DNA from: Thiobacillus sp.
Lineage (GTDB): Bacteria; Pseudomonadota; Gammaproteobacteria; Burkholderiales; Thiobacillaceae
Direction of reading: 5' to 3'
Length of the DNA stretch: 58,554 bases
Assembly: GCA_018263115.1 (NCBI GenBank)
Contig: JADFDC010000011.1
Span: 1-58,554 of the forward strand
Position 1 is the first letter of the stretch; every line of letters begins with the position of its first letter. A program made the position numbers and the translations under genes. Shown in pieces: positions 33,534-42,451 of this stretch. The notes beneath the pieces were generated by a model that searched no databases, was not told the DNA's origin, and saw only the letters and a list, made by a program, of their open reading frames with translations.

Positions 33534-34277
33534 ATGGAACGCATGATCAGAACCTTCTTCTTTGTACTGTTCTCGTTGATGCCTGGCCTGCTGTTTGCCG
33601 CGGCAGAACCCGGTTTTACGTTATTCCAGACCACTCCCTCGCCCGGAGGGCAAGCCTATTCCATTCCCGCTGGCAGCCTGCCTTACGTGATGCTGGTGCC
33701 TTTTTTGCCGGCTTTGCTGTTGAGTCTTTCCGCATTTACGCGCGTGGTCGTGGTGTTTTTCCTGTTGCGACAGGGGTTGGGCAATCAGTACGCACCGCCC
33801 AATCTGGTATTGGTTGGCCTGGCTTTGCTGGTGGCGTATTTCGTCATGCATCCTGTGATCGGAAAAATCAACCTGGAGGCTTACGAACCTTATACAAATG
33901 GCCAGCTGGCTGCCGAGGCTGCGCGCGAGAAAGCAGGCGATGCGCTGAAGACCTTCATGATGAGACAAACACGCGCCGAAGATCTCTCGTTGTTTTTGCC
34001 AGAAGGTGCCAGTGTGGATGTAAAAAATGCCCAGGCCGTGCCTTTCCATGCGCTCGCACCCGCCTACGTCACCAGCGAACTGAAAACGGCGTTCCAGATC
34101 GGTTTCATGGTCATTCTGCCGTTTCTCATCATTGATCTGGTGGTGGCCAGCGTGCTTACCGGCATGGGCATGATCATGGTGCCGCCGCAGATGGTATCGC
34201 TGCCATTGAAACTGCTGCTGTTCGTGATGGCGGACGGCTGGCATTTGCTGGTGGGTTCCCTGGTCACGAGTTTCTGA
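33534..34277 (+). CDS. fliP: Flagellar export gate protein FliP
   Basis: Core component of the export gate channel. The 247 residues include a cleavable signal sequence (FFFVLFSLMPGLLFAAA), a short periplasmic segment and the conserved membrane core: SLSAFTRVVVVFFLLRQGLG, the loop SELKTAFQIGFMVILPFLII and GMIMVPPQMVSLPLKLLLFV. Length and motifs are normal. MERMIRTFFF at 33534 is chosen because it lies 1 nt after fliO; the open frame upstream runs inside fliO. fliQ overlaps its stop by 1 nt (TGATG). Confidence 0.95.
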   Translation: MERMIRTFFFVLFSLMPGLLFAAAEPGFTLFQTTPSPGGQAYSIPAGSLPYVMLVPFLPALLLSLSAFTRVVVVFFLLRQGLGNQYAPPNLVLVGLALLVAYFVMHPVIGKINLEAYEPYTNGQLAAEAAREKAGDALKTFMMRQTRAEDLSLFLPEGASVDVKNAQAVPFHALAPAYVTSELKTAFQIGFMVILPFLIIDLVVASVLTGMGMIMVPPQMVSLPLKLLLFVMADGWHLLVGSLVTSF

Positions 34278-34531
34278 TGGAAGAGCTGCTCCGCGAAGCC
34301 CTCTGGCTTGCCTTCTGGATAGCGTTGCCGGTACTCGCTGCATTGCTCATTACGGCATTGCTGATGAGCGTGTTCCAGGCTGCCACGCAAATTCTTGAAC
34401 CGACGCTATCTTTCGTACCCAAGGCGCTGGTGCTGGTCGCCGTGCTTGCCCTGCTGGGCGCCTGGATGGGCGGGCGGCTGGTGGAATTCACCCAGAGGGT
34501 GCTGGAGAGTTTTCCCGGACTTGTTCAATAG
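34277..34531 (+). CDS. fliQ: Flagellar export gate protein FliQ
   Basis: An 84-residue protein with two membrane helices (about 10-35 and 48-68), the FliQ layout. The segment ALLITALLMSVFQAATQILEPTLSFVPK contains the conserved 'QA-TQI-E-TL-F-PK' signature. It packs around FliP in the export gate. It is slightly shorter than the usual 89. It overlaps fliP by 1 nt and abuts fliR without a gap. Confidence 0.93.
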   Translation: MEELLREALWLAFWIALPVLAALLITALLMSVFQAATQILEPTLSFVPKALVLVAVLALLGAWMGGRLVEFTQRVLESFPGLVQ

Positions 34532-35281
34532 ATGGCCTTGATCTTTACCCAGCCCGAACTCGCCGCCTGGCTGATGGTCTTGGCCCGGCTGCTGGGTTGG
34601 TCGTGGATCGACCCTGTCGTCAGCCGTCTGCCCTGGTTTTTGCGTCTTTTCCTCGCCGGAGCTTTGGCCTGGGTGTGGGTGCCGGGTGCTTCAGTGGCGG
34701 TTGATCCCTTGTCGTGGCCCGGTCTGATGCTGCTTGCCGGTGAGTTTCTGTTTGGTGCGGCGCTGGGGCTGATGGTGCGGCTGTTTTTCGCGATTGCCGA
34801 AGTGGCATTGCAAACAGTTGGCCTGACGGCCAGTCTGGGCCAGTCGCAGGTCGTGCCCGAACAGCAGGGCGGGATGGAATGGCCGTTGAGGCAACTGGCG
34901 TTCTGGCTGGCGCTACTGGCATTTTTTTCGGCCAATGGCCACGGACTGGTGATACAGGCGCTGTCTTCAAGCTTTTCTTCTCTTCCGGTAGCGACGCTGC
35001 CTTCACAAAGTGTTGCGATGCAACTGTCCGAGGCGGGCGGCATGATGCTGGCTGCGGGCTTGCAGCTGGCGCTGCCCATGCTGGTGCTGGTCCTGCTGGG
35101 CCATCTTGCTTTTGCCGTGTTGTCGCGCATGCTGCCAGGCGTGGAGGTCTTTTCGGTGGGACTGACGCTCGGCGCGGCCAGTCTTCTGGCCGGGCTGGCA
35201 CTGGCTGCGCCGCTGCTGGCAACGGGTCTTGCACGGGTGCTGGAGCGGTTGCCAGGGCTTCTTGCGCTGCTCATTCCTTAG
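34532..35281 (+). CDS. fliR: Flagellar export gate protein FliR
   Basis: A 249-residue polytopic membrane protein, the third member of the FliPQR gate. Recognisable parts are LARLLGWSWIDPV, the helix FLFGAALGLMVRLFFAIAEVALQTVGL with the FliR 'G-L-Q-AG-I'-like core, and LSRMLPGVEVFSVGLTLGAASLLAG, which matches the family's 'R--P-----G-P--' region. It is the last gene of the cluster; flhB and flhA do not follow. dapA starts 67 bp later and probably has its own promoter. Confidence 0.9.
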   Translation: MALIFTQPELAAWLMVLARLLGWSWIDPVVSRLPWFLRLFLAGALAWVWVPGASVAVDPLSWPGLMLLAGEFLFGAALGLMVRLFFAIAEVALQTVGLTASLGQSQVVPEQQGGMEWPLRQLAFWLALLAFFSANGHGLVIQALSSSFSSLPVATLPSQSVAMQLSEAGGMMLAAGLQLALPMLVLVLLGHLAFAVLSRMLPGVEVFSVGLTLGAASLLAGLALAAPLLATGLARVLERLPGLLALLIP

Positions 35282-35348
35282 GCATCCTTAGGCGTCCCGA
35301 GGCGGTTTATGGGTTAAAATGCCACCTTTTACTCAGCCGCAAGAATCA

Positions 35349-36224
35349 ATGATTAAAGGCAGTTTGGTGGCAATTGCCACCCCCATGCACGAGGATGGCA
35401 GCCTGGATTTCGCCGGGATGCGCAAATTGCTGGACTGGCATGTTGCCCAGGGAACCGATGGCATCGTGGTCGTGGGCACGACCGGCGAATCGCCGACGGT
35501 GGATTTCGACGAGCATTGCGAACTGATTCGCGTGACGGTGGCGCACATCGCCGGCCGCATTCCGGTGATCGCCGGTACCGGCGGCAACTCCACGCGCGAG
35601 GCTATCGAGCTTACACATTGCGCCAAGAGCGCAGGCGCCAATGCCGTGCTGTCCGTGGTGCCCTACTACAACAAGCCGACGCAAGAAGGCCTGTACCAGC
35701 ACTTCAAGGCCATTGCTGAAGCGGTGGATATTCAGGTCATTCTCTACAACGTGCCTGGCCGTACGGTGGCCGACATGAGCAATGACACGGTGTTGCGTCT
35801 GGCGCAAATACCCAATATCACCGGCATCAAGGATGCCACCGGCAATATCGAGCGGGGCACGGATCTCATCTGTCGCGCACCTAAGGATTTCGCGCTGTAT
35901 AGCGGCGACGACGCAAGCGGCCTGGTTTTCATGCTTCTGGGTGGGCATGGCGTGATTTCGGTGACGGCCAACATCGCGCCCAAACTCATGCACGAGATGT
36001 GCGAAGCGGCATTCGCGGGGAACCTGTCGCGTGCCAGGGAAATCAACATGCAATTGTTTGGCCTGCATTCCAAATTGTTTGTCGAAGCCAATCCGATTCC
36101 GGTGAAATGGGCGCTGGCTGAAATGGGGTTGATTGAGCGAGGATTGCGGTTGCCGCTGGTGCAGTTGTCTGCCGCGCAACATGAAACCGTGCGTGCCGCG
36201 ATGAAACAGGCAGGAGTTCTTTGA
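35349..36224 (+). CDS. dapA: 4-Hydroxy-tetrahydrodipicolinate synthase
   Basis: Condenses pyruvate with aspartate semialdehyde in lysine/diaminopimelate synthesis. The 291-residue TIM barrel has the catalytic triad elements: T44-T45 in VGTTGESPT, the tyrosine of [15 protein letters not shown] and the Schiff-base lysine of GIKDATG. The start at 35349 ([13 protein letters not shown]) is the canonical one; the frame is open 10 codons further upstream. bamC follows with only 8 nt between, the usual betaproteobacterial dapA-bamC arrangement. Confidence 0.97.
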   Translation: MIKGSLVAIATPMHEDGSLDFAGMRKLLDWHVAQGTDGIVVVGTTGESPTVDFDEHCELIRVTVAHIAGRIPVIAGTGGNSTREAIELTHCAKSAGANAVLSVVPYYNKPTQEGLYQHFKAIAEAVDIQVILYNVPGRTVADMSNDTVLRLAQIPNITGIKDATGNIERGTDLICRAPKDFALYSGDDASGLVFMLLGGHGVISVTANIAPKLMHEMCEAAFAGNLSRAREINMQLFGLHSKLFVEANPIPVKWALAEMGLIERGLRLPLVQLSAAQHETVRAAMKQAGVL

Positions 36225-36232
36225 GGATGACT

Positions 36233-37324
36233 ATGCGTTTACTGATTGCCTTCATGGCAGCCGCCATTGCGTTGAATGGCTGCGAATTGCTCGAAACGAA
36301 AAAGATCGACTACAAATCTGCGGGCAAGGCGCCGCCGCTGGAAGTGCCGCCCGACCTGACCGCGCCAACCGGCGATAATCGTTATGCGATTCCGGATGTC
36401 GGCGGTGCAGGTTCCGCAACCTATTCAGCCTATTCCAAGGACCGTACCGAAAAACCTGCCGCAGGCACCGCGCTGCTGCCTGAACAGGAAAAGGCCCGCA
36501 TTGAACGTTCCGGATCGCAGCGTTGGCTGGTGGTATCCGCAACACCCGAGCAGGTGTGGCCGGTGGTCAAGGATTTCTGGCAGGAAACCGGTTTCATCAT
36601 CAACCTGGAATCGAAAGAAACCGGCGTGCTGGAAACTGACTGGGCGGAAAACCGCGCCAAGATTCCGCAGGATGCGATCCGCCGCACTTTGGGCAAGGTA
36701 ATTGAGGGTTTGTATTCGACCCCGGAGCGCGACAAGTTCCGTACGCGCATCGAGAAGGCGGCGGGGGGCGGCACCGAGATTTATGTCAGCCATCGCGGCA
36801 TGATGGAAGTGTATGCCACCGAGGGCAAGGACAAGACCGTGTGGCAGCCGAGGCCGGCCGATCCCGAACTGGAAGCCGAAATGCTGCGCCGGCTGATGAC
36901 GCGCTTTGGCGTAGAGGAGAAGCGTGCCGAAGCCATGCTGGCCAAACAGGAAACGCCGGAACAGGCGCGCATCGTCGGCAATGATCTTGAAATGAATGAA
37001 GCCTTTGACCGTGCATGGCGACGGGTTGGCCTGGCACTGGATCGCATCGGCTTTGCCGTGGAAGACCGCGACCGTTCCAAGGGCACCTATTACGTGCGTT
37101 ACATCGACCCGCAGATCGACAATGCGACCAAGAAGGACGATGGCATCTTGTCCAGGCTGGCTTTCTGGAAGAGCAAGGAAGACAAATCCTCGCCGCAGGT
37201 GCAGATCAAGCTTGCCGAGGCGGGCAGCAAGACCATGGTGGTCGTGACAGGCAACGAAGGCAAACCTGCCGATCCAGCTACGCAGAAGAAGATCATCAAT
37301 TTGCTGCATAAAGAACTGAAATAA
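36233..37324 (+). CDS. bamC: Outer membrane assembly lipoprotein BamC
   Basis: Accessory lipoprotein of the BAM complex that folds outer-membrane beta-barrels. The 363 residues begin with a lipoprotein signal (LLIAFMAAAIALNGC), then an unstructured Pro-rich segment (KAPPLEVPPDLTAP, which contacts BamD) and two helix-grip domains (about 85-210 and 235-363). Of three possible starts (TTG 36221, ATG 36227, ATG 36233) the last is chosen: GAGG lies 6 nt upstream. It follows dapA and is probably co-transcribed with the MBL hydrolase gene. Confidence 0.92.
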   Translation: MRLLIAFMAAAIALNGCELLETKKIDYKSAGKAPPLEVPPDLTAPTGDNRYAIPDVGGAGSATYSAYSKDRTEKPAAGTALLPEQEKARIERSGSQRWLVVSATPEQVWPVVKDFWQETGFIINLESKETGVLETDWAENRAKIPQDAIRRTLGKVIEGLYSTPERDKFRTRIEKAAGGGTEIYVSHRGMMEVYATEGKDKTVWQPRPADPELEAEMLRRLMTRFGVEEKRAEAMLAKQETPEQARIVGNDLEMNEAFDRAWRRVGLALDRIGFAVEDRDRSKGTYYVRYIDPQIDNATKKDDGILSRLAFWKSKEDKSSPQVQIKLAEAGSKTMVVVTGNEGKPADPATQKKIINLLHKELK

Positions 37325-37329
37325 TTGAC

Positions 37330-38097
37330 GTGAGGTTCGCCAGTCTCGGCAGCGGTAGCAGTGGCAACGGGTTAGTTGTCGAAGCCGGATCGACACGGGT
37401 GCTGGTGGATTGCGGGTTCTCGCTGACTGAAACCCGCGCGCGGCTGGCCAGAATTGGCCTGGCGCCGGAAGACCTGGATGCCGTATTGATCACGCATGAA
37501 CACAGCGATCATATCGGCGGTGTTGCCAGACTGGCGATCAAACATGATTTGCCGGTGTGGTGCACGCATGGCACGCTGGTCAACTGGCGCATGCAGACAG
37601 ATAACCTGCCGTTTACTGAGATGATCGATTCGCATCGATCCTTTTCCATCGGTGCGCTGGAAGTTCTGCCGTTTCCAGTGCCGCATGATGCGCGCGAGCC
37701 TGTTCAGTTCGTGTTTTCCGATGGCCAGCGCAAGCTGGGCGTGTTGACCGACACCGGCCACATCACCTCGCATATTGCCGCAAGCCTCAGTGGCGTGAAT
37801 GCGCTGGTGCTTGAGTGCAATCACGACGCGGACATGCTCGAAAGCGGGCCTTATCCGCCCAGTCTCAGGCGGCGGGTGGGCGGGCAGTATGGCCATCTGG
37901 AAAACCGGCAAGCCGCATCACTGTTGGGACAGATGGATGTATCGGGGTTGCGGCATGTAGTGGCTGCGCACCTGTCACAGAAGAATAACAAACCGTCACT
38001 TGCCAGAGCAGCCCTGGCTAGTGTTTTGAATTGCGAACCGGAGTGGATTAACGTGGCATGCCAGGAACAAGGGTTTGACTGGCGCTGCATCGAATAG
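37330..38097 (+). CDS. MBL-fold hydrolase (YycJ/WalJ-like)
   Basis: A 255-residue cytosolic metallo-beta-lactamase-fold protein. The N-terminal FASLGSGSSGNGLVVEAG and the zinc motif LITHEHSDHIGG are typical of the YycJ/WalJ-like branch, suspected nucleases or phosphodiesterases; LVLECNHDADML supplies further ligands and HLSQKNNKP the C-terminal histidine. The start is GTG at 37330, 5 nt after the bamC stop. It is followed 6 nt later by rhlE, so bamC, this gene, rhlE, SirB1 and DUF3301 look like one transcription unit. Confidence 0.85.
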   Translation: MRFASLGSGSSGNGLVVEAGSTRVLVDCGFSLTETRARLARIGLAPEDLDAVLITHEHSDHIGGVARLAIKHDLPVWCTHGTLVNWRMQTDNLPFTEMIDSHRSFSIGALEVLPFPVPHDAREPVQFVFSDGQRKLGVLTDTGHITSHIAASLSGVNALVLECNHDADMLESGPYPPSLRRRVGGQYGHLENRQAASLLGQMDVSGLRHVVAAHLSQKNNKPSLARAALASVLNCEPEWINVACQEQGFDWRCIE

Positions 38098-38103
38098 GAC
38101 GAC

Positions 38104-39381
38104 ATGGCATTTACTGACCTCGGGCTGCGTCCCGAAATTCTCAACGCGCTGACAGTCCTCGGCTACGTCGAGCCCTCGCCCATCCAGTCGGCGGTGATTC
38201 CTGTCGCCCTTCAGGGGCACGATGTGCTGGCGGCCGCGCAGACCGGCACTGGCAAGACGGCAGGGTTTGCGCTGCCCATCATCGAGAAACTGGCGCCGCA
38301 AGCCAGTACCAGCACATCACCCGCGCGCCATCCCATCCGCGCACTGATTTTGGCGCCCACGCGCGAACTCGCCATCCAGGTGGAAGAAAGCATCAAGGCC
38401 TATTGCAAATACGTGCCGCTGCGGTCGCTGTGCGTATATGGCGGCGTCAATATCGACACGCAGATTCCGGTGCTGAAAAACGGCGTCGAGATTCTGGTGG
38501 CCACGCCCGGACGCCTGCTGGATCATGTGCAGAACAAGACGCTGAGCCTGTCGCAGGTGTCCATGCTGGTGCTGGACGAAGCCGACCGCATGCTCGACAT
38601 GGGTTTCATGCCGGACCTCAAGCGCATCATCGGCTTGTTACCGGAGAAGAGGCAAAATCTGATGTTCTCGGCGACGTTTCCTCAGGAAATCGAATCGCTG
38701 GCACGTTCCTTCCTGAAGAATCCACAGCGCATCGAAGTGGCCCGTCGCAACGCCACAGCAGAAAATGTCACCCAGATTCTGCATCCGGTGCATCACGAGA
38801 AAAAGCGCGCACTGCTCATTCATCTGATCCGCAGCCGTGAGCTCAAGCAAGTATTGGTGTTTACCGGCACCAAGCTGGGCGCCAACCGGCTGGCTCACGA
38901 GATCAACAAGGCCGGGATACATGCAGCGGCAATCCATGGCGACAAGACCCAGCAGGAGCGCATCAAGGCGCTGGACGAATTCAAGTCCGGCGAAGTCGGC
39001 ATCCTCGTTGCAACAGACGTCGCCGCGCGCGGTCTGGATATTTCTGCGCTGCCCTATGTGGTGAATTTCGATCTGCCGCATAACCCCGAAGATTACGTGC
39101 ATCGCATTGGCCGCACTGGTCGGGCTGGCGCTTCAGGCGAAGCCATTTCGCTCATGACCGAGGATGAGGCGCGATACCTGAAAGACATCGAAAAACTCAT
39201 CGGCAAGACCATCGACCAGATTCTGGTGCCGGGTTATTCACCGGGGGCAGCCCAGGTTCCGGATTATCGTCCGCCTGCCGCACCGGCGATCGCGCGGCCC
39301 GTGCCGGTCAATGCGCCGTCTCGGCGTCCCGTCAAGCAGGTGGCTGCCTTGTTCCGCATGCCGGCAGCCGCCAAGGAATAA
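38104..39381 (+). CDS. rhlE: DEAD-box ATP-dependent RNA helicase RhlE-like
   Basis: A 425-residue RNA helicase with all DEAD-box motifs: Q motif PSPIQSAVIP, motif I AQTGTGKT, Ia PTREL, II VLDEADRMLDMGF, III FSAT, V ATDVAARGLDI and VI HRIGRTGRAG. The C-terminal tail is short and Pro/Arg-rich. The sequence is most like RhlE, which unwinds RNA in ribosome assembly and decay. The next gene begins immediately at its stop (39381/39382). Confidence 0.92.
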   Translation: MAFTDLGLRPEILNALTVLGYVEPSPIQSAVIPVALQGHDVLAAAQTGTGKTAGFALPIIEKLAPQASTSTSPARHPIRALILAPTRELAIQVEESIKAYCKYVPLRSLCVYGGVNIDTQIPVLKNGVEILVATPGRLLDHVQNKTLSLSQVSMLVLDEADRMLDMGFMPDLKRIIGLLPEKRQNLMFSATFPQEIESLARSFLKNPQRIEVARRNATAENVTQILHPVHHEKKRALLIHLIRSRELKQVLVFTGTKLGANRLAHEINKAGIHAAAIHGDKTQQERIKALDEFKSGEVGILVATDVAARGLDISALPYVVNFDLPHNPEDYVHRIGRTGRAGASGEAISLMTEDEARYLKDIEKLIGKTIDQILVPGYSPGAAQVPDYRPPAAPAIARPVPVNAPSRRPVKQVAALFRMPAAAKE

Positions 39382-40206
39382 ATGGATTCACGCTTCATGG
39401 CATTGGCGCAGTTGCCCGATGCCGAGATAGATCTTGCTCGCGGTGCGTTGCTGATCGCTGCGGAAGAACATCCCGGGATGGACATTGAAGACTGGCTGGC
39501 TCGTCTGGATACGTTAGGTGAACGCGCTGCCGAGCGCATGCCTGCGGGCGCGGATTGGACTACCCGGCTGTCAATTCTGAACCGTTTCCTGTTCCGTGAA
39601 GAAGGATTCACCGGCAGCGAAACCGAAGTGTTCGACCCCAGGGACAGTTTCCTCGATGAAGTCCTTACACGTAAATCAGGCATTCCCATCACGCTCTCAC
39701 TCGTCTATATCGAAGTGGGGCGGCGGGCCGGAATGGAAATACAGGGTGTTTCATTTCCCGGACATTTCCTGGTGAAAATGGCCGTGCCGGGAGGTGAGGT
39801 TGTGATGGACCCATACAATGGCGGCATTCCGCTCACCGTTGAACAGATGGAAGCCAGGCTGCGGGATGTTTACCTGGACCAGCCCATTCCCCCGCTGGAA
39901 GAAGTGCTGACGGCAGCAGGGAACAAGGCCATCCTCGCCCGTATCCTGCGCAATCTCAAGACCTGGTACTTGCATGAATCGGACTGGATGCGCGCCCTGT
40001 CCGCGCTGGATCGAATGCTGATGCTTGAGCCGGATAGTCTGGACGAACTGCGCGAGCGGGGAGAGGTTTACTGGCAGCTTGAATGCTTCCGCGCTGCATA
40101 CACTGACCTGGACCGTTTTCTGAAACTTGCACCGGATGCCGAAGAGGCTATTGAGTTGCGCGAAAAAATCGTGCTTTTGCAGAAACTGGCGGCCAACCTA
40201 AATTGA
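39382..40206 (+). CDS. SirB1-family (transglutaminase-like/TPR) protein
   Basis: A 274-residue protein of the SirB1 family. The transglutaminase-like core shows LNRFLFREEGFTGSETEVFDPRDSF in parts, SLVYIEVGRRAGMEIQGVSFPGHFLVK and VVMDPYNGG; the catalytic Cys of true transglutaminases is absent, as usual in this family. The last 90 residues form TPR-like helices (AILARILRNLKTWYL, RALSALDRML). The precise role is unknown. It abuts rhlE and overlaps the DUF3301 gene at its stop. Confidence 0.85.
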   Translation: MDSRFMALAQLPDAEIDLARGALLIAAEEHPGMDIEDWLARLDTLGERAAERMPAGADWTTRLSILNRFLFREEGFTGSETEVFDPRDSFLDEVLTRKSGIPITLSLVYIEVGRRAGMEIQGVSFPGHFLVKMAVPGGEVVMDPYNGGIPLTVEQMEARLRDVYLDQPIPPLEEVLTAAGNKAILARILRNLKTWYLHESDWMRALSALDRMLMLEPDSLDELRERGEVYWQLECFRAAYTDLDRFLKLAPDAEEAIELREKIVLLQKLAANLN

Positions 40207-40514
40207 CGGAAATCCTTGTCATTCTCCTGCTGGCAGGTGGGTTGTGGTTCATTGCCGACAGTCTCAAGGCACGTGAAGCTGCGCATGTCGCGGCACGCAA
40301 GGCTTGCGAGGAAGCCGGCGTGCAGTTTCTGGATGACACCGTCAGCCAGATGAAGATGAAGCTTGCGCGCGACAACGAAGGCCGTGCGGTGGTTGAACGA
40401 TGGTTCCGCTTCGAATTCAGTCCTTCGGGTGACGACCGCCAGCAGGGCACTGTCAGGCTGAAATCCTGCCGGGTGCAGGAAATCAATCTCAACCGGCTCT
40501 GGCTGGTTCAATAA
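40203..40514 (+). CDS. DUF3301 small membrane protein
   Basis: A 103-residue protein with one N-terminal membrane helix (ILVILLLAGGLWFIADSLKARE) followed by a small soluble domain AARKACEEAGVQFLDDTVS...RWFRFEFSPSGDDR...INLNRLW, the DUF3301 pattern. It starts with TTG at 40203, overlapping the SirB1 stop (TTGA); no ATG is available in frame. Function unknown. It ends the rightward unit and converges on the cytochrome c4 gene with a 15-nt gap. Confidence 0.75.
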   Translation: MTEILVILLLAGGLWFIADSLKAREAAHVAARKACEEAGVQFLDDTVSQMKMKLARDNEGRAVVERWFRFEFSPSGDDRQQGTVRLKSCRVQEINLNRLWLVQ

Positions 40515-40529
40515 ATCAGCTGTTCATGT

Positions 40530-41120
40530 TCATCGCAAACTGGCCAGATAGGCAGCCAGATTGTCGATGTCGTTATCCTTGAGGTTGCGCGTATAGGATT
40601 GCATTCTCGGGTCGATGCGTTCGCCGCTGCCGCTGCGGTAGCGTTTGAGTGACAGTTGCAGATAAACGGTTTGCTGGCCGGCAAGGCGCGGGATACTGTC
40701 AGATCCATATGCATTGTCGCCATGGCAGTAGACGCAAAGCTTGGCATACAGCTTGCCGCCTGTTTCTGTCTGGGCGCTGTTTCTGGCTGGTTGTGGCATC
40801 ACTTTCTGCTGGGAGAAATACAGCGCGATGTTCGCGCGTTCTTCGGGCTTTAGCGCCTTGATCAATCCTTCCATGAACTCATTCTTGCGTTTCCCTGCTG
40901 CAAACTTGTTCATCTGATCGAGCAGATAAGCTGCATTCTGACCGGCCAGGTTGGGGATGTCTGGATGGAGGCTGATGCCTGCCTCGCCATGGCAATGTCG
41001 GCAGAACTGGGCACTTTCCTGGCCGCTTTTAATTGGGGTAGGGGTTGCAACAGGCGCAGGGTCAGCTGCGAGGGCTGAGAAGGACAGCAGTAAACAGGCC
41101 AGTCCGAAAGTATTGATCAT
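40530..41120 (-). CDS. Diheme cytochrome c4
   Basis: A 196-residue periplasmic electron carrier. A signal peptide (FGLACLLLSFSALA) is followed by two similar class I cytochrome c domains with heme sites CRHCH (about 40-44) and CVYCH (about 129-133). Each has a downstream axial Met region (NEFMEGL and DPRMQSY). The PNLAGQ/PRLAGQ repeats are typical of c4, which feeds electrons to terminal oxidases. It lies downstream of the flavin reductase and msrB genes on the same strand, with a 50-nt gap. Confidence 0.9.
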   Translation of the reverse strand: MINTFGLACLLLSFSALAADPAPVATPTPIKSGQESAQFCRHCHGEAGISLHPDIPNLAGQNAAYLLDQMNKFAAGKRKNEFMEGLIKALKPEERANIALYFSQQKVMPQPARNSAQTETGGKLYAKLCVYCHGDNAYGSDSIPRLAGQQTVYLQLSLKRYRSGSGERIDPRMQSYTRNLKDNDIDNLAAYLASLR

Positions 41121-41170
41121 GCGCTGAACAGCGTGCCGGTTACGGAGGTGTGCTGTGAACTATAGACGGC

Positions 41171-41872
41171 TCACCACCATTTTTCAAAAATGATCCGGCT
41201 GGCCGGAACGCCCAGTTCGCGCAGGAACTTCTCCATGTCATCGACCATGCCCGGCGGGCCGCACAAGTAGAACAAAGTGTTGGGCGGCGCATTGAGCGCG
41301 GCGATCTTGTGCTTGTTGATGCGGCCGGTTTGTCCCTGCCATCCCTCACAAGTCTGGGTGACGGTAATTTCCAGACTGACATGGGTGTACTTGCGCGCGG
41401 ATTGTTCGAGTTCATCGCGGAACAGGATTTCGTCCGGGTGGCTGACGCTGTAGTACAGCGTGGCGTGGGTTTCCGGGCACGCATCGCGGACGAAGCGCCA
41501 GATGGAAAGCAAAGGTGTGACACCCACGCCACCCCCTATCAGCACGATGTCCTCGCCCATGTCGGGTACAAAGACAAACGGTCCCTGGCCACGGGTGATT
41601 TTCAGCGTATCGCCTTCCATTGCCTGATGCAGCCAGAGGGTGACCGGATGGGTGGAACTGGACTTGATGGCCAGACCTACGCCGCCACGCTGGCTAGGCG
41701 AAGTGGTGACTGAATAGCCGCTGGTTTTGATTTCGCCATCGATTTCAACGGATACTTCTATCCATTGGCCCGGCAAGTACTTGAATCCTGGGTCAGTGAC
41801 TTCCAGTTCAAAGGCCTTGATGGTTGGCGTGGCTTGCGAGATGCGGGCGATTCGGGTGCTTATTAATTGCAA
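41171..41872 (-). CDS. Ferredoxin-NADP reductase-like FAD/NAD(P) oxidoreductase
   Basis: A 233-residue flavin reductase. The FAD domain has LPGQWIEVSVEIDG and the flavin-binding GYSVTTSP (RxYS-type, here G-Y-S). The NAD domain has VLIGGGVGVTPLLSIWRF, then the C-terminal LFYLCGPPGMVDDMEKFL. There is no [2Fe-2S] domain, so it should reduce a separate partner. The only plausible start is TTG at 41872, 1 nt after the msrB stop (TAG-A-TTG), so the two are translationally linked. The partner is unknown; msrB or cytochrome c4 are neighbours. Confidence 0.85.
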   Translation of the reverse strand: MQLISTRIARISQATPTIKAFELEVTDPGFKYLPGQWIEVSVEIDGEIKTSGYSVTTSPSQRGGVGLAIKSSSTHPVTLWLHQAMEGDTLKITRGQGPFVFVPDMGEDIVLIGGGVGVTPLLSIWRFVRDACPETHATLYYSVSHPDEILFRDELEQSARKYTHVSLEITVTQTCEGWQGQTGRINKHKIAALNAPPNTLFYLCGPPGMVDDMEKFLRELGVPASRIIFEKWW

Positions 41873-41873
41873 T

Positions 41874-42272
41874 CTAGTCTTTCTTCTCGAAGTTCAGCGA
41901 AGCCGAGTTGATGCAATAACGCAGTCCTGTTGGATTGGGACCATCCGGAAATACATGCCCCAGATGTGCGCCGCATGACTTGCACATGACTTCAGTGCGA
42001 GTCATGCCGTGGCTGTGATCGGTTTCCTCGTCAACGGCTTCATTGTTCTTGGGCGAATAAAAGCTTGGCCATCCTGTTCCCGAATCGAACTTGGTAGACG
42101 AATCAAACAGCGGCTCTCCGCAACAAGAACACCGGTAAAGACCTTGCGCGTGGTTATCCCAGTACTTGCCAGTAAAAGGGCGCTCAGTTCCTTTCAACCG
42201 GCAGACATGAAACTGCTCGTCAGTCAGTTCGGATTGCCACTCGGCATCGGATTTGTTCACTTTACGGGTCAT
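41874..42272 (-). CDS. msrB: Peptide-methionine (R)-S-oxide reductase
   Basis: Reduces methionine-R-sulfoxide in oxidised proteins. The 132 residues show the full MsrB pattern: structural-zinc cysteines in [11 protein letters not shown] and [15 protein letters not shown], the TGWPSF segment and catalytic Cys in [10 protein letters not shown]. The ATG at 42272 (MTRKVNKSD) has AGGAG about 7 nt upstream; an open frame extends to 42356 without conserved sequence. It is divergent from the rubrerythrin operon, so both sides of this region concern oxidative damage. Confidence 0.95.
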   Translation of the reverse strand: MTRKVNKSDAEWQSELTDEQFHVCRLKGTERPFTGKYWDNHAQGLYRCSCCGEPLFDSSTKFDSGTGWPSFYSPKNNEAVDEETDHSHGMTRTEVMCKSCGAHLGHVFPDGPNPTGLRYCINSASLNFEKKD

Positions 42273-42407
42273 GATTTCGCTCCTGGAAAATGATTGAGTG
42301 ACTTGGTCTGCGATGTGTTCATGGACTTTCATTGTGCCAGCAAACAGACAGATCATCGGTTCTATACTGAAAGTGGTTATTAAGAGTTCGAAGTGTTAAA
42401 AAACGTA

Positions 42408-42436
42408 TTGACACCAGAATTGCATGAGGATTATAT
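42408..42436 (+). promoter_or_regulatory. Sigma-70 promoter of the rubrerythrin operon
   Basis: A perfect -35 TTGACA (42408-42413) and a -10 TTATAT (42431-42436) are separated by exactly 17 nt in the msrB-rubrerythrin divergent region. Expected transcription start is near 42443, about 100 nt upstream of the rubrerythrin ATG. Confidence 0.75.
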
Positions 42437-42451
42437 TTTGTTTATGAGTTA

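Noticed and set aside
27891-35281. Non-flagellar injectisome (virulence type III secretion)
   Set aside because: FliG, FliO and a FliF with FliG-binding tail are present and no secretin, needle or translocator gene is seen; flagellar ancestry is clear even if the system is atypical.
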